Assembly (NCBI GenBank): GCA_000955875.1
Contig: JYOE01000001.1
Span: 1-60,361 of the forward strand
Source of the DNA: Terrabacter sp. 28
Lineage (GTDB): Bacteria; Actinomycetota; Actinomycetes; Actinomycetales; Dermatophilaceae
Length of the DNA: 60,361 bases
Direction of reading: 5' to 3'
Part shown: piece by piece, positions 8,415 through 17,342 of the stretch
How positions within the stretch are numbered: the stretch's first letter is position 1
Layout: each line of letters starts with the position of its first letter
The notes under the pieces: model-generated
What the model saw: the letters and a program-made list of their open reading frames with translations, nothing else
Databases searched by the model: none
Told to the model about the DNA's origin: nothing
Position numbers and translations under genes: made by a program

Positions 8415-8673
8415 CTGCGGCACCGCGTGTGGGGAGGGTTGCGGTGCTGGGGTCGGCCGACGGGAGGGGTGCCGGTGAATCCCTGTACTCAGGATTCCCC
8501 AGCGGATGAGTGCCTGAGTGCCGTTCGTGGCCCCAATCTGGGGGTAGGTCGGAGGACAATGGTTCTACGACCAGAGGGTTGCGTCGGTGCCAGTGTCGGG
8601 TCGACCGGTGCTCTCCGTGCGGCCCGCCGCCTTGCGGAAGACGAACCGAGGTCGGGAGCGCCGGCCAGGGCGC

Positions 8674-10203
8674 CTATTGCCTCGACTGGCTCAGGCGCAT
8701 CACGGCCCCCGTGGGCCCGTTCGGACCCGGAACACCGAAGACGAGCGCATACAGCTCGCCGGCGCTGTCCTGACCGAAGCCGATGAGCTGGAAGTCGAGC
8801 GGTCCGTCACGTAGCTCCACGATCGTGTTCGCTGCTGTCACGAGCGACCTGCGGTCGGAGTCGAACGCGAGAAGCCGGCCGTGCCCGTTGTTGAGTCGTC
8901 GCGACGTGTCTCCGAACACGTAGTGGCCGCTGAGGCCGGGCATGGAGGCTCCGCGGTAGACATAGCCACCGATGATGGCGGTGCCGTCGTCGTGGTCGTA
9001 CTGGGCGACCGGGTCGGTGAGGCCGGCCGGGGTTCCAGGGGACTGCGCGAACACGAACGCGTCAGAGCGGGCGCCCTTGAGCTGGAAGCCTCCTGCGTCG
9101 AAGAGGAACGTTCCTTCCTTGAGGTGCCAGCCGAAATTCTGGCCGGGCTGGGAGACGAGGTTGACTTCTTCGATGTCGTTCTGGCCGACATCCGGCACCC
9201 ACAGGTCGCCGTTGTCGCGGTCGAAGGAGAAGCGGAACGGGTTGCGCAGCCCGTAGGAGTAGATCTCGGGCACGGCGCCGTTCGGGAAGGGGTTGCCCGG
9301 AGGGTTCCGGAAGGCGCCGTTGGCCGACAAGGTTCCGCGTGTGTCGGTTTGCCGCGGGTTGATGCGGAGCAGCTTGCCGAGGGGGGTGTCGAGGCTTTGG
9401 CCGTTGCCGATGCCAGGGTGACCGAACATCGGGTTGCCGTCGAAGTTGGTCTGGCAGTTCTGGTCGTCGGCGCCGCCGCCGTCGCCGTCGGTCACGTAGA
9501 GGAATCTGTCTGGGCCGAAGTGCATGTCGCCGGCGTTGTGGTTCGCCTGCGGGTGCTCGGAGGAGAGCAGCTTGCGGCCGGCCGGTAGGGCCGGGTCTAC
9601 GTGAAGCGCACCCGACGCATCGGGGACGAGGTGCCACTCGCGGATCACGTCGACGTGGTCGGGCGTTTGGGGGAACCCATTCAGGCACGCGTCGGTGCTC
9701 GGACGCAGGGGGTGCTCAGCGGGGCCGAGGGGCTCGGACGTGTCGGTGTAGACGAGGCCGTCGGTGGTGAAGTCCGGCGAGAAGGCGGCACCCAGGAAGC
9801 CGCGCTCGTCCTTCGGGTCCTGAGGGCCGGCGAGCAGGCCCGACACGTCGAGGACCGAGGTCGGGGACACCGGCGCGGGTGCGGTGAGATCGAGGCTCCA
9901 TAGCGTGCCGACCTGGTCGACGATGAAGAGCTCGTCGGGATGTCCGGGCGCCGTGATACCGGCCAAGGGCGCCGTCACTTCCGTGGTGATGGTGGTCAGG
10001 TCGACCTGCACGGGTCCCTGTTGGATGCGGGGTCCGATGGGGTCGTCGATCGGTACGCGCGTGGAGGGACCGCTCGCGAGCGCGGACTGCGGCAGCGAGA
10101 CGGCCAGCGCCGTCACAGCCGCCCCGGCCACGAGCGCCGCTCTCCTGGTGGTGCGCCTGACCTGTGTGTCGTGCCGCAGGTACGGGGTCGGTGAGCTGGC
10201 CAT
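8674..10203 (-). CDS. Secreted PQQ-dependent sugar dehydrogenase-like protein (GSDH fold)
   Basis: 509 residues from the ATG at 10203, chosen for its GAGGGAG site 8 bases upstream and the signal peptide it exposes; longer frames upstream look non-coding. The N-terminus carries a twin-arginine-like signal (RRTTRRAALVAGAAVTALAV). The rest is a six-bladed glucose/sorbosone dehydrogenase propeller: AGITAPGHPDELFIVDQVGT, DERGFLGAAFSPDF, HNAGDMHFGPDRFLYVTDGD with Asp/His residues near the PQQ/Ca site, YSYGLRNPFRFSFDRDNGDL, DVGQNDIEEVNLV and the terminal FGQDSAGELYAL. Family members oxidise aldoses or other sugars outside the cell using PQQ, or have lost that activity. No PQQ synthesis genes are seen nearby. 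Confidence 0.85.
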   Translation of the reverse strand: MASSPTPYLRHDTQVRRTTRRAALVAGAAVTALAVSLPQSALASGPSTRVPIDDPIGPRIQQGPVQVDLTTITTEVTAPLAGITAPGHPDELFIVDQVGTLWSLDLTAPAPVSPTSVLDVSGLLAGPQDPKDERGFLGAAFSPDFTTDGLVYTDTSEPLGPAEHPLRPSTDACLNGFPQTPDHVDVIREWHLVPDASGALHVDPALPAGRKLLSSEHPQANHNAGDMHFGPDRFLYVTDGDGGGADDQNCQTNFDGNPMFGHPGIGNGQSLDTPLGKLLRINPRQTDTRGTLSANGAFRNPPGNPFPNGAVPEIYSYGLRNPFRFSFDRDNGDLWVPDVGQNDIEEVNLVSQPGQNFGWHLKEGTFLFDAGGFQLKGARSDAFVFAQSPGTPAGLTDPVAQYDHDDGTAIIGGYVYRGASMPGLSGHYVFGDTSRRLNNGHGRLLAFDSDRRSLVTAANTIVELRDGPLDFQLIGFGQDSAGELYALVFGVPGPNGPTGAVMRLSQSRQ

Positions 10204-10458
10204 GCGTGATCTCCCTCGAGGTCGAGCGAGCGCTGTTGCGGCGAGCGGCGCAGCCATGCGCCGGGCGGGGCGGCAGTGCAGTGAACCCGTCAAGGCTAGG
10301 GTCCGCGGCACCAGCCGGGTCACTGCCCGTTGGTACTAGTACCCGCGGCCGCAGTCGGGTGAAGGCCTCCCTTACGCCCCATGACCCGCAAGCGTCGACG
10401 GTCCCTCACGGTCGCATGCGGGCGCCAGTGTGGGCCGTTGTGCCAGGGCAACGCTCGT

Positions 10459-10731
10459 TCATGCAGCGGCGATCCGGGCGTAGGCCCGCGGGCCGTTCGT
10501 GCTGGCCCGGACCAGCGTCTGCACATAGCTGCCCAAGGCAGCCCGGTTGAGGTCCGACGTGGCATCGTTGGCGCGGCGGGGGAGATGCGCAAGCAATGGG
10601 TGCGTGCAATCGGGAGCGTCGCTCCACCACTCGTGGGCTGAGACTGAGACGAGTTCCATGAGGCACGAGCCGTCCTCGGAGGTGACGTGCTGACCATGCT
10701 GAGCGGCCAGCCCCCTTGGCTGGCCACCGCG
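10459..10731 (-). pseudogene. 5'-truncated remnant of a conserved actinobacterial protein
   Basis: The frame from 10731 to the stop at 10459 contains a segment that looks like a real protein: VTSEDGSCLMELVSVSAHEW, then WSDAPDCTHPLLAHLPRRAN and a helical end. I recall hypothetical proteins in Streptomyces and relatives with a similar motif order (CLME-V-S, W-SD-P-CTHP-L). There is no ATG, GTG or TTG before the inner ATG at 10659, which lies within the conserved block, and a stop closes the frame at 10732. So the beginning is missing or the gene starts at CTG. I treat it as a remnant; a short expressed protein from 10659 (66 aa) is the alternative. Confidence 0.5.
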
Positions 10732-10980
10732 TCATCCCTGCGACTGAGGCTCCTGCTGCAACGGTAGTCCGCCCGCGGGAACACGGCGAGGGGACAGATC
10801 GGACGTCGGGCAGACGTCGGCCAAGGAGGCGCATGTGCCACCCTCACGTGGATCGTGCCGCCGTGAATCGCACGGACCCTCTACGTGCGTCCCGTGGCAG
10901 CGGCCATGACACCGACGTATGTGGGCAGGGCCCGACCTGCCGCTATCCCTACTCGCATCTCTGCCAGTTGGGCAGTCGGC
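10732..10980. other. Intergenic region with no recognisable gene
   Basis: This stretch, and 10204-10458 on the other side of the remnant, contain only frames that lack family resemblance or ribosome sites. Base composition is less GC3-structured than in the neighbours. I see no RNA gene and no strong hairpin. Confidence 0.5.
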
Positions 10981-11577
10981 TTATGCGACTGGCGCAAGCA
11001 CGCGGTCGACCACGGGGAGCCTGCGAACAGCTCCGACGAGGCGCGTCATCGGCAGCCGTACGAGCAGCCAGCCGAGAGCCGAGACCGCTGCGCCGAGGAG
11101 CAGACCGGCGACGACGTCATGAGGGTAGTGCGCGCCGACGTAGACGCGGGTGACGGCCATGAGCATCGCCGCCAGGGCAGCGACGATGCCTAGGCGCTTA
11201 ACCACGAGCAGCAGCCCCACGGCGGCCGCACCCGCCATGACGGAGTGGTCGGAGGGGAAGGACCAGTCGGTGGTCCGGTCCACGAGGGTGAGCGCCGCGG
11301 GGTGCGCGACATACGGCCTGGCCTCGGCCACGAGCGCGGCGACCGGCTGGTTGACCGCAACCGCGAGCAGGGCCCCCGCTCCGGCCCAGAGGGCGGCCGC
11401 GAGATGAGGGTTGCTCGCTCCCCTCCGGCGCCAGACGCCCACCAGGATCAGCGCGGCGAACACCGCGATGCCGTACTTCGCAAAGGCGATGGCCGGTGTG
11501 TGGAGTGCCGTCGAGGTGCGGGCGAAATCGTTGATGCGCAGGAAGAGGGCGTCGCTCAGGTGGAACAGGGTGGTCAC
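10981..11577 (-). CDS. PAP2-family phosphatase (undecaprenyl-diphosphatase-like)
   Basis: 198 residues starting at a GTG at 11577 with AAGGA 5 bases upstream; a longer frame begins at 11616 but has no ribosome site. The three PAP2 signatures are present: a variant of the first (EARPYVAHP, about residue 87), PSDHS with the catalytic His (about 108-112) and TRVYVGAHYPHDV with the second catalytic His and Asp (about 144-156). Five to six membrane helices are visible. Such enzymes recycle undecaprenyl pyrophosphate (BcrC type) or remove phosphate from phosphatidic acid. It is the last gene before the distal rnpB repeat. Confidence 0.85.
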   Translation of the reverse strand: MTTLFHLSDALFLRINDFARTSTALHTPAIAFAKYGIAVFAALILVGVWRRRGASNPHLAAALWAGAGALLAVAVNQPVAALVAEARPYVAHPAALTLVDRTTDWSFPSDHSVMAGAAAVGLLLVVKRLGIVAALAAMLMAVTRVYVGAHYPHDVVAGLLLGAAVSALGWLLVRLPMTRLVGAVRRLPVVDRVLAPVA

Positions 11578-11757
11578 GGACGTCCTTCGGTATGGGTGGA
11601 GCGGCGGCGGCCGCACGATTCCACAGCCTGACGTGCAGATCTGAGAGAAGTCTCAGAGTGGTGCCGAAGACTCCGAGGAACTCCCGCCACTCAGGTCCGA
11701 CCTCGCGAGCGCAGGAGGCTCAACCGCGAAATCGACCGGTCGGCGGGCCGCTGCAAT

Positions 11758-11785
11758 CCCGGCGTATCGGCCGACTCATCCACTC
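11758..11785 (+). repeat. 28-bp direct repeat, distal copy of the rnpB 3' end (attR-like)
   Basis: All 28 bases match 4211-4238, i.e. the terminal loop and P1 3' strand of RNase P RNA plus four bases. There is no other rnpB sequence here. The copy lies 35 bases before a perfect hairpin, as would be expected of the original rnpB 3' end and its terminator displaced by an insertion. Confidence 0.8.
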
Positions 11786-11819
11786 CAAGCCTGATGCAGG
11801 CCTGCCGCACACATGAGAC

Positions 11820-11848
11820 GTCCCCGGGCACACGAGGTGCCCGGGGAC
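11820..11848. terminator. Perfect 12-bp-stem hairpin
   Basis: GTCCCCGGGCAC (11820-11831) and GTGCCCGGGGAC (11837-11848) are perfectly complementary around a 5-base loop. It is 22 bases past the stop codon of the subtilase (minus strand) and 35 bases past the rnpB-end copy (plus strand), so it could terminate either. Confidence 0.75.
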
Positions 11849-11870
11849 GGCCATGCTGGTTCTTATGCGC

Positions 11871-14846
11871 TCAGGCGAGGACCTTGTACGTCACGACGAG
11901 ACGCACGTAGCTCACGTCGTAGTCGCTGTTGTAGTAGCGGTTCGGGACGTACACCGCCGTCTCCACGACGCGTGAGGAGGTCACCAGGCCGGTCGGCGAC
12001 ACCGACCCGAGGGTGCGCCACGCCGTCGCCGTCCCCGTGTAGATCTCGGGGGTGAACGCGTAGTTCGAGGTGCCCCACTTGGTGAATCCGGCGGCCAGCT
12101 TCGAGGTGGCGAGCGAGTTGCCGTAGCTCTGCACCTTGAGCGAGCTGTAGCTGACCGCTGCCGGCAGGGTGAAGCGGTAGGTGCCCGCGGCGATCTCGAG
12201 CCCGTAGTACGGGTCGCACGCGTTGGCCAGCCACAGCCCGTACGGGCGGAAGTCCGAGGAGCTGAGGCTGCCCCAGGCGCAGGCGTCGTTGCTGCCCCCG
12301 GCCGTGTAGAACTGCGACCCCCGCTTGTCGAGCGTGGCGGTCTTGGTCACCAGCCGCTTGCTGCTGACGGTGACGGAGTACCTCGCGGTGGCTCGCCGGT
12401 TGCCGGCAGCGTCCTGGGCGGTGAGCGTCCAGTAGTAGGTGCCTGCGCCGACGAGCGCGCCGGCGGCGTTGCGCCCGTTCCACGTGATGCTGGTGCGGGC
12501 GGCGGCCCGGCTGCCGGTGATCGTGCGCACGATGCTGCCCGCGCCGGTGCGCACCTGGAGCGTGACGGTGGCGGCCTCGTTCAGGGTGAACACGGGCGAG
12601 AACGCGTCCTTGTACGCGTCCGGGTACGGGTAGAAGGCCGTGCCGTTGCCCACGATGGAGCTCAGCGTCGGGGCGGCCTGGTCGACGCGCACGTTGATGG
12701 CTGCGGAGCCGTAGAGGGTCGCGCCACTCACCGCCTTGGCCGTGAGCAGCTCCACCCGATAGGTGCCGCTGCTGACGCGTGCTCCGGCGTTGGTCAGGCC
12801 GTTCCAGACAAAGGAGCGGGTCCCGGCGCTGAAGGTGCCGAGGCCGGCAGCGCCGCGGACGATCGTTCCGGCGGCGTCGCGCACCTGGTACTTCACCGTC
12901 TCGGTGTCGGGCAGGTAGAAGCTCAGCTTGATCGTGTCGGAGCGACCGTCACCGTTGGGGCTGAACGGGCTGGGACCGGCAGCGGTGAACCGCGGGTGCA
13001 GCGACTGGTTCCGGAACGACACGGACGCCGACGTGGGGCCTGCGCAGGCGCCGGCCACGGAGCAGCTGACGGCCGTGACCGTGTGGGTGCCGTCCGCCAG
13101 CGCGCTGACCGGGTAGGTGAGCGAGTACGGAGCGGTGGTGTCGAGGCCGCGCCGGACGCCGTCGACGACGAACGCGACGGCGCCGCCCGCCGCAGTGGCC
13201 TTGAACGTCGCGGTGCCGGAGACCAGCTGCGACGGGGCCGGGGCCGTGATGACCGGGGCGGCGTTGCCGAGGGTGACCGCGACGTCGGCGCCGTCCGTGC
13301 TGCACAGGTCCTTGATGCTGCAGTCGAAGGCGCGGAGCGTGTGGGCGCCGTTGGCCAGGCCCCACGTGGACCAGACCGTGCTGGCGGTGCCGCCGTTGGT
13401 GGCCACCGGGGCGCCGAGCGGCGTCGAGTCGGCGTAGAAGCGGACCTTCGGGGCCGTGGAGGCGGCGGTGACGGTGACCAGGCCGGACACGGGTGCCCCC
13501 GCGGTCGGGCTCGTCACGGCCGGCACCGACGTGGGCGCCAGGGCCTGCAGCGCCGAGGTGTAGTCGACCTGTCCGGCGCCGAGACCGAGGCCTGCATAGC
13601 CGTGCGCGCTGCTGACGATGGCGCTGCGCACGTCGGCGGCCTTGGCGTTCCGGTTGTGTGACCACAGGAGCGCGGCCTCGGCCGCGACGAGGGGCGCGGA
13701 GAACGAGGTGCCGTCGGCGGTGTCGTAGGCCGGCTGGAAGAAGGAGCTGCCGGCGGTCGGCGCCGTGCTGGTGATGTTGATCCCAGGGGCGGCGACGGTG
13801 ACCCACGACCCGTACTGGGAGAACGAAGCCCGGTTGCCTGCGGCGTCGGTGGCTCCGACCGCCACGACGCCCGGGTACGCGGCCGGGTACTGCGGGAGGC
13901 TGCTGGCGTCGTTGCCTGCCGCGGCCACCACGAGCACGCCCTTGCTGACGGCGTAGGCCACCGCGTCGGACTCGATCTGGTCGGGCGTGTCGCCGCCCAG
14001 ACTGAGGTTGATGACGTTGGCGCCGTTGTCGGCCGCCCAGATGATGCCCGCCGCCTCGGCATCCCCCCAGACCTGGCCGTAGGGGTCCGCGACCTTGACG
14101 GCCATCACGCTCGCGCCCATGGAGGCGCCCGCGACCCCGATGCCGTTCTCGGCGGTGGCTGCCGCGACCCCGGCGACGAAGGTGCCGTGACCGACGTCGT
14201 CCTGCACGTCGGCGCTCTGGTCGACGGCGTTGTACGTGTCGGTGACGCGTCCGACGAGGTCGGGGTGCGCAGTGTCGACCCCGCTGTCGACGACGGCGAT
14301 GCGGACGGAGGCGTCGCCCCGCTGGACGTCCCACGCACTCGGTGCGTTCACCGCGTCGAGATAGGGCGCCGTCGCTGCGTACTGCTCGTCGTCGGGCACG
14401 AAGGTCAGGGTGCGGCGCTGGACCACGTCGACCCGGGCGACGTCAGCGCGCTGGCGCAGCTGGGTTGCGACACCGTCGGCGCGGGCCGAAGGAACCTCCA
14501 GCGACACGGTGCCGAGCTGGCGCAGCGTCCGCCGCTGCACACCTCCGTGGGCCGCGGCGGTGCGCGCCACGTCGGAGAGCGACGACAGGGTGCGCGACCC
14601 CGCCCGCATCTTCACGGACAGCACGACCTTGCCGGGGTCGGCCTGGACGGCGAGAGCGCCGAGGCGTCCACGGCCGTTCTGGCTCGGCGACATCGACGTG
14701 CTCGGTGTCATGGCGTGCGCCTGCTCGAGGCGTTCACGCTTTCCGCCGGGCGACGGCTCACCCGCTGCGTATGCCGTCGCGCCCGGTGGGACGACGAGTG
14801 CGAACGTGACAGCGGCAGCAAAAAGGCATCGGCGACCTGCGCCCAT
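11871..14846 (-). CDS. Secreted subtilisin-like serine protease (S8) with FlgD-type Ig and repeat C-terminus
   Basis: 991 residues from the ATG at 14846 (GGGGG 5 bases upstream), giving a Sec signal peptide (CLFAAAVTFALVVPPGATAY). A propeptide-like region (about 60-150) precedes the S8 domain with the triad Asp in VVDSGVDTAHPD (about 186), His in DDVGHGTFVAG (about 219) and Ser in DGTSFSAPLVA (about 378). Downstream lie Ig-like repeats with paired Cys (about 430-620), then a FlgD-type Ig module beginning PFSPNGDGRSDTIKLSF (about 630), a second similar module (about 735) and a C-terminal beta-rich domain of about 150 residues. The length is large for S8. It is probably an extracellular nutrient-scavenging protease. 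The gene is monocistronic, bounded by the hairpin at 11820-11848. Confidence 0.93.
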   Translation of the reverse strand: MGAGRRCLFAAAVTFALVVPPGATAYAAGEPSPGGKRERLEQAHAMTPSTSMSPSQNGRGRLGALAVQADPGKVVLSVKMRAGSRTLSSLSDVARTAAAHGGVQRRTLRQLGTVSLEVPSARADGVATQLRQRADVARVDVVQRRTLTFVPDDEQYAATAPYLDAVNAPSAWDVQRGDASVRIAVVDSGVDTAHPDLVGRVTDTYNAVDQSADVQDDVGHGTFVAGVAAATAENGIGVAGASMGASVMAVKVADPYGQVWGDAEAAGIIWAADNGANVINLSLGGDTPDQIESDAVAYAVSKGVLVVAAAGNDASSLPQYPAAYPGVVAVGATDAAGNRASFSQYGSWVTVAAPGINITSTAPTAGSSFFQPAYDTADGTSFSAPLVAAEAALLWSHNRNAKAADVRSAIVSSAHGYAGLGLGAGQVDYTSALQALAPTSVPAVTSPTAGAPVSGLVTVTAASTAPKVRFYADSTPLGAPVATNGGTASTVWSTWGLANGAHTLRAFDCSIKDLCSTDGADVAVTLGNAAPVITAPAPSQLVSGTATFKATAAGGAVAFVVDGVRRGLDTTAPYSLTYPVSALADGTHTVTAVSCSVAGACAGPTSASVSFRNQSLHPRFTAAGPSPFSPNGDGRSDTIKLSFYLPDTETVKYQVRDAAGTIVRGAAGLGTFSAGTRSFVWNGLTNAGARVSSGTYRVELLTAKAVSGATLYGSAAINVRVDQAAPTLSSIVGNGTAFYPYPDAYKDAFSPVFTLNEAATVTLQVRTGAGSIVRTITGSRAAARTSITWNGRNAAGALVGAGTYYWTLTAQDAAGNRRATARYSVTVSSKRLVTKTATLDKRGSQFYTAGGSNDACAWGSLSSSDFRPYGLWLANACDPYYGLEIAAGTYRFTLPAAVSYSSLKVQSYGNSLATSKLAAGFTKWGTSNYAFTPEIYTGTATAWRTLGSVSPTGLVTSSRVVETAVYVPNRYYNSDYDVSYVRLVVTYKVLA

Positions 14847-15195
14847 ACAAACCCCCTGTGTGGCCCGTTGGCGGGAAAGGCACGCCAGCGGTGACGATCC
14901 CCGTGCGATCGCAACGGGTCCGATGCGCAACGTAGCGCCGCGGCGGACATCTCGCAGCGAATCGGCACAAATGGGTGACACGGGAGTCTCGGGCCGCTGC
15001 GTCGGGCGGTCTGTGTGATGCTCAGGCGGTGGAAGCACGAAAAGCAGGGGCGAGGGTGGGTGCGCACCCGAGGATGGGCAGGTGAGCCGGGTGACAGGAG
15101 GTGACCGGTCCCCTCGCCTGGGGGAGCCGGTCGCCCAGACCTGGCGTACACGCGCGCTGAAGTCCGCCGGGTCGTGCCTACAGGAGGTGATGTGA
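14847..15195. other. Divergent intergenic region (subtilase / dehydrogenase)
   Basis: 349 bases between two divergent genes, so it should hold both promoters. I see a perfect 12-bp palindrome GGGTGCGCACCC at 15058-15069, a possible regulator site. I do not recognise clear -10/-35 pairs, a riboswitch or a further gene. Confidence 0.4.
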
Positions 15196-16122
15196 TTGGA
15201 CCGCGTGGGGTTTCTCGGACTCGGCATCATGGGGACGCCCATGGCGATGCGGCTCGCGGAGGCCGGAGTCCCGCTCATGGTGTGGAACCGTGATCCGTCG
15301 CGCTGCGAGCCCCTGCTGCGGGCAGGCGCCCAGCACGGCGCAACTCAGGACGACGTGCTGCGGGCGTGCCGCGTCAACCTCTTCATGCTCGCCGACGAGC
15401 ACGCGATAGACGAGGTACTGGGGCGCGGCACCCCGGACTTCTCGCGGCGCGTGGCCGGCCGGGTGCTGGTGTTCATGGGAACCACCGCGCCCGAGTACGC
15501 CACGGCCCTGGCCGCCGACATCGCCGCCGCGGCAGGAACCCACGTGGAAGCGCCGGTCTCCGGGTCGAAGGTGCCGGCGGAGCAGGGCCGGCTGGTTGCG
15601 ATGCTCGCCGGCCGCGCCGATGTCGTCGACGAGGTCGAGGGGATCATCAAGCCGATGTGCCGCAGCATTCACAGGTGCGGCAGCGAAGCCGGCAGCGCAC
15701 TGAAGATGAAGCTTGCGGTCAACCTCTACCTGGTGACCACCGTCGCTGCGCTGGCAGAATCCGTGCACTTCGCACAACGCCAGAAGCTCGATCTCGACAC
15801 TTTCGTGTCCATCATCAACGCAGGACAGATGGCAAGCCCCGTGGCCGAGATCAAGGGGGCCAAGCTGCGCGAGCGGGACTTCTCTGCACAGGCCGCCATC
15901 CACGACGTCCGCAAGAACAGCGGCTTCGTCGTCTCGGCCGCACGCTCGGCAGGCATCGCGACGCCGATGGCCGACACCGCCGATCGGCTCTACGACGAGA
16001 CAGTCCGGCTGGGCTTCGGCGACGAGGACATGGCGGCGGTCGTCCGCGCCATCGAACATCGGACCGAGTCGTCCTCCGACGCACCTGACGGCGGCCGTCG
16101 TCCCGCCGCTCTCGAGGAGTGA
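15196..16122 (+). CDS. NAD(P)-dependent 3-hydroxyacid dehydrogenase family protein
   Basis: 308 residues starting at TTG 15196, chosen because AGGAGGTGATGTGA lies directly upstream and the first residues give the Rossmann start VGFLGLGIMGTPMA. The family pattern is clear: GLGIMG nucleotide loop (about 7-12), substrate loop APVSGSKVPAEQG (about 114-126, the DxPVSGG site), and catalytic Lys in LKMKLAVNLY (about 166-175). Such enzymes (HIBADH, tartronate semialdehyde reductase, GLYR) reduce small 3-oxo acids. The gene stands alone, so the substrate is open. The Cys/Asp-rich tail of about 20 residues is not conserved. Confidence 0.88.
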   Translation: MDRVGFLGLGIMGTPMAMRLAEAGVPLMVWNRDPSRCEPLLRAGAQHGATQDDVLRACRVNLFMLADEHAIDEVLGRGTPDFSRRVAGRVLVFMGTTAPEYATALAADIAAAAGTHVEAPVSGSKVPAEQGRLVAMLAGRADVVDEVEGIIKPMCRSIHRCGSEAGSALKMKLAVNLYLVTTVAALAESVHFAQRQKLDLDTFVSIINAGQMASPVAEIKGAKLRERDFSAQAAIHDVRKNSGFVVSAARSAGIATPMADTADRLYDETVRLGFGDEDMAAVVRAIEHRTESSSDAPDGGRRPAALEE

Positions 16123-16340
16123 GGACGACTCAAGGCTCTGGCGGCCCATCCGCCTTCAGCTGGGCTCGGCCAGGGTTGTAGCCGGAAGGCGCGGCCCGCC
16201 CGAACTGGGGGATCTGGCGGGCCACGCCGACGTCTCGAGAGCGTTCAAGCACCAGCGCCTCGGCACCACGGGCTGCCGACTGCGTCAGGGGGACGGTCGG
16301 CAGCCCATCACGCCGCGCGCGGCTCGGGCCGGCCCACAGC

Positions 16341-17225
16341 TCAGTACAGCTCGAGTCGTCCTGCCGCGGCCTCGACGGCAGACATCCGGTCGCGGGCGGC
16401 ATCACCCAGGCGGTCCACGACGCCGGCGATGCACGTCTCGACGAGGAACATCGACGTGGCCATCGTGTCGAAGGGGGAGACCGAGGAGACGTCGGCCGCG
16501 AGCACGACGTCGGCGCTGGACGCGACCGGGGACAAAAAGGAGTCGGTGAAGAGCAGCACGCGGGCGTGGCGCCGGCGGGCCTCCGTCGCGAGCGACTGGG
16601 CCTGGGGCTCGTAGCGGCGGAAGTCGAAGAGCACCACCACGTCCTTGCGTGACAGCTCGGAGAGCGCCGCTGCGCGTGAGGACACGGCGTTCGGGACCAT
16701 CGTCGCGCCCGGCCGCAGCTGCTCGAGGTGCTGGTGCAGGTAGCGGGCGAGCAGCCCGCTGTAGCGTCCACCCGACAGCAGCACACGCCGGCTCGTGGCG
16801 AGCACCTCGACGGCCCGGTCCACCTCGTCGGCGGACAGGGTCGCGAACGTGGCTGCCGTGGCCGCGCGGGCGCTCTCGCCGGCCCTCGAGACGAGGTCGT
16901 CGGGGGTGTCGTCGTCCCGCCGCCGGTCGGCCCGCTCGTAGAGCGCGAGGGGCGAGGCCGACTGTGCCGCAAGGTCATCGCGCAGCGCCCGCTGGAAGTC
17001 GGCGTAGCCGTCGAAGCCGAGGCGGCCGACGAACCGCACGACGGTGGGCCCGCTGACCTCGGCGCGGGCCGCGAGCCGGGCGACGGTCTCGAGGCCCGCT
17101 ACCGGGTAGGCCGCGAGGAGGGCCCGGGCCACCTTGCGCTCCGAGGCGCTGAGGCCCCCGAGCGAGCGTCGCACCAGGTCGGCGACACTGCGGTCGTATG
17201 CCGGATGGACGGGGTCACTGCTCAT
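16341..17225 (-). CDS. MurR/RpiR-family transcriptional regulator
   Basis: 294 residues: an N-terminal HTH_6 domain (GLSASERKVARALLAAYPV ... VSGPTVVRFVGRLGFDGYAD, about 22-80) and a SIS sugar/amino-acid-phosphate binding domain (about 130-270; LSGGRYSGLLARYLHQHLEQ). Regulators of this family usually repress and often sense a phosphosugar, but many control amino-acid or peptide operons. It is the last gene of the minus-strand run that begins with the amino-acid transporter at 22730, separated from the S51 gene by 117 bp, so it is likely the local regulator. A palindrome at 22798-22812 ahead of the transporter is a candidate site. Confidence 0.9.
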   Translation of the reverse strand: MSSDPVHPAYDRSVADLVRRSLGGLSASERKVARALLAAYPVAGLETVARLAARAEVSGPTVVRFVGRLGFDGYADFQRALRDDLAAQSASPLALYERADRRRDDDTPDDLVSRAGESARAATAATFATLSADEVDRAVEVLATSRRVLLSGGRYSGLLARYLHQHLEQLRPGATMVPNAVSSRAAALSELSRKDVVVLFDFRRYEPQAQSLATEARRRHARVLLFTDSFLSPVASSADVVLAADVSSVSPFDTMATSMFLVETCIAGVVDRLGDAARDRMSAVEAAAGRLELY

Positions 17226-17342
17226 GGGTCAACTCTCGCTCAGGGTTCGTCATTGGAAAGCCGGGGCGCGCCGGGTGCCGACGACCTGACCGGACGAGCG
17301 CCGCCTGTCGCGTCGACCCGACCGTGGCACCCGTCCAGCGGG

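Noticed and set aside
10885..11193. A plus-strand protein opposite the start of the PAP2 gene region
   Set aside because: It has no ribosome site, runs antisense into the PAP2 gene and shows no family pattern.
14847..15195. A c-di-AMP (ydaO-type) riboswitch ahead of the secreted protease
   Set aside because: I looked for the conserved blocks known from cell-wall hydrolase genes and did not find them; only a 12-bp palindrome stands out.
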